DNA of 7,683 bases, taken from assembly GCA_031272005.1 (NCBI GenBank), contig JAISUQ010000152.1, positions 1 to 7,683 on the forward strand. The letters run 5' to 3'. The notes below the pieces were generated by a model, which did not search any database, was not told the DNA's origin, and worked only from the letters and a program-made list of their open reading frames with translations. Positions 6,695-7,683 of the stretch are shown piece by piece. This DNA is from Coriobacteriales bacterium. Lineage in GTDB: Bacteria; Actinomycetota; Coriobacteriia; Coriobacteriales; UBA8131. Made by a program: the position numbers and the translations under genes. The number at the start of each line of letters is the position of its first letter. Position 1 is the first letter of the stretch.

Positions 6695-7683
6695 ATGGGA
6701 TTGAAGATGAAATCTGTCTTGAGTACGCCGGATGCCGGCAAGCCGCAGCCTGTGCAGGAAAGCTTTGCCCTCAGCCCGGCGGAGTTCGACAATGTTGACC
6801 GCATCGAATTCACCTCGGTGCTGACAACGGCTGGGTTCGGCTGCTTCTGGGCCTGGATGCTGGCCATGCTGGTGCTCTCGCCGGTGACTTTGGATAACGG
6901 ACTGAGCGCCGGCCTGATGGGATTGGCGGCCCGGTTGGCTGTGGTGGCCGTAATGGCACTGGTAGCTGTCACGGTCTACGTCGGCGGGAGGCTGCGCCCG
7001 GAATTCAACAGCCAGATCACGCTGGTCAAAGTGCTGATTGCGCTGACGCCGCTGCCGTTTTTTGCGGCCCTGCTGCTGAATCGCTATCTGCTGGCCGTCC
7101 CGGACTTCGTCATTGTGGCTACCGCTGCTGTGGCTGGCGTCTCCTGTGGATTGCTGCTGCTGTCCTGGGGTGTCACCTGGGCCACTGTGGATCGCTCCAA
7201 ACCCTTCAACCGCTCCACCGCCAAATCGATAGCCGCCTCCTTTCTACTGGCCGGGCTGCTGCTGGTATTCATCTGGATGGCGCCGGCCAATCTCTCGGTG
7301 ATTGTGGCCATCGCCCTTTATGCTGCCTCGGCCATCACCCAGCATATCTGCTCGATTCGCATGCCGCATACCCGCAGCAGCAACCCTGGAGCCGACGAAG
7401 ACGCCGATAAGGGTTCTGAGGCTGGTGCTCCTGCTCCGGCTGGCGCCTCGCATCCGGCTACGGATGCGCCGGTGAAGCTGTATCACCTCTCCCGCTACAT
7501 GCCGTTGTTCATCTCGGCGGTGGCCGGCGGCCAGCTTTCCTGGCTCTCATTGACGCAACCCGAAGAATTGTTGGTGCCGATGATGGCTGGTGGGTTTGCC
7601 GTCGGCAGCCTTGTGGTATTAGGCTATATTGCTATCAGAGGGCATATCCCGCTGTTGAACACCCTGGAGCGGCTGCTGGTGCC
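6695..7683 (+). CDS. Multi-pass membrane protein, possible sensor part of a LuxR-type regulator (3' end beyond the right edge)
   Basis: An open frame runs from ATG 6695 (or in-frame ATG 6707) to the window end, giving 329 or 325 residues. Neither start has a good Shine-Dalgarno: CGGAG at 6677-6681 is 13 nt before the first. Counting from 6707, residues 1-36 are hydrophilic. About eight hydrophobic segments follow, near 40-60, 68-93, 105-125, 130-158, 174-192, 194-212, 264-282 and 290-311. A 45-residue Ala/Pro/Gly and acidic loop (219-262) lies between segments six and seven. This fits the membrane domain of the LuxR-family transmembrane regulators known from Eggerthella (for example at the dopamine dehydroxylase locus), which have a C-terminal helix-turn-helix. 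That domain would lie outside the window, so the call rests on topology and divergent position. A plain transporter is the main alternative. Confidence 0.6.
   Translation, partial: MGLKMKSVLSTPDAGKPQPVQESFALSPAEFDNVDRIEFTSVLTTAGFGCFWAWMLAMLVLSPVTLDNGLSAGLMGLAARLAVVAVMALVAVTVYVGGRLRPEFNSQITLVKVLIALTPLPFFAALLLNRYLLAVPDFVIVATAAVAGVSCGLLLLSWGVTWATVDRSKPFNRSTAKSIAASFLLAGLLLVFIWMAPANLSVIVAIALYAASAITQHICSIRMPHTRSSNPGADEDADKGSEAGAPAPAGASHPATDAPVKLYHLSRYMPLFISAVAGGQLSWLSLTQPEELLVPMMAGGFAVGSLVVLGYIAIRGHIPLLNTLERLLV

Noticed and set aside
6454..6972. A 172-codon minus-strand frame overlapping the divergent gene and intergenic region
   Set aside because: It lies antisense to a hydrophobic protein with clear membrane segments, has Ser/Thr/Asn-rich unrecognisable sequence and spans both operator elements.

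Overview
The window holds a compact catabolic locus from an anaerobe with fairly high GC. It encodes a two-subunit molybdopterin (bis-MGD) oxidoreductase of the pyrogallol-phloroglucinol transhydroxylase type, a small zinc-ribbon protein, two related MFS transporters, and a divergently transcribed multi-pass membrane protein cut off by the right edge. Strong AAGGAG-type ribosome binding sites precede the five minus-strand genes. A transhydroxylase-like Mo enzyme with MFS transporters and a divergent membrane protein recalls polyphenol and catechol loci of gut Coriobacteriia (Eggerthellaceae such as Gordonibacter, Eggerthella or Adlercreutzia). That assignment is an inference; other anaerobes such as Desulfitobacterium-like Firmicutes cannot be excluded.

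Layout, in transcription order on the minus strand: catalytic alpha subunit (6301-3725), then after 3 nt the iron-sulfur beta subunit (3721-2900), then a perfect 13-bp intercistronic hairpin (2862-2889), the zinc-ribbon protein (2834-2547), MFS transporter 2 (2497-1253), a 167-nt spacer with short direct repeats, and MFS transporter 1 (1085 to beyond the left edge). All five could form one operon, with segment boundaries at the hairpin and the spacer. On the plus strand, from about 6695 or 6707, a protein with about eight visible membrane segments runs off the right edge. By context it may be the membrane sensor part of a LuxR-type regulator, but its DNA-binding domain is not in the window.

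The divergent intergenic region (6302-6694) contains the most striking unlisted signal: two 27-bp elements in opposite orientation, identical at 23 of 27 positions, around a pseudo-palindromic core CGWGTANTACWCG. One faces each gene and each is followed by a similar A/T-rich GTTTWATWCC block. They look like a paired operator/promoter module co-controlling both sides.

Working model: an aromatic polyol or polyphenol is taken up by one or both MFS proteins and processed in the cytoplasm by the Mo enzyme, which has no Tat signal and no Fe-S site in its large subunit. The membrane protein may sense the substrate and switch the locus on. Recalled active-site residues of the Pelobacter acidigallici enzyme are only partly kept (His, Ser ligand and a Tyr retained; Asp, Tyr, Arg and Trp replaced), so the substrate or reaction probably differs from classical pyrogallol transhydroxylation. 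No RNA genes, insertion sequences or CRISPR arrays were seen.
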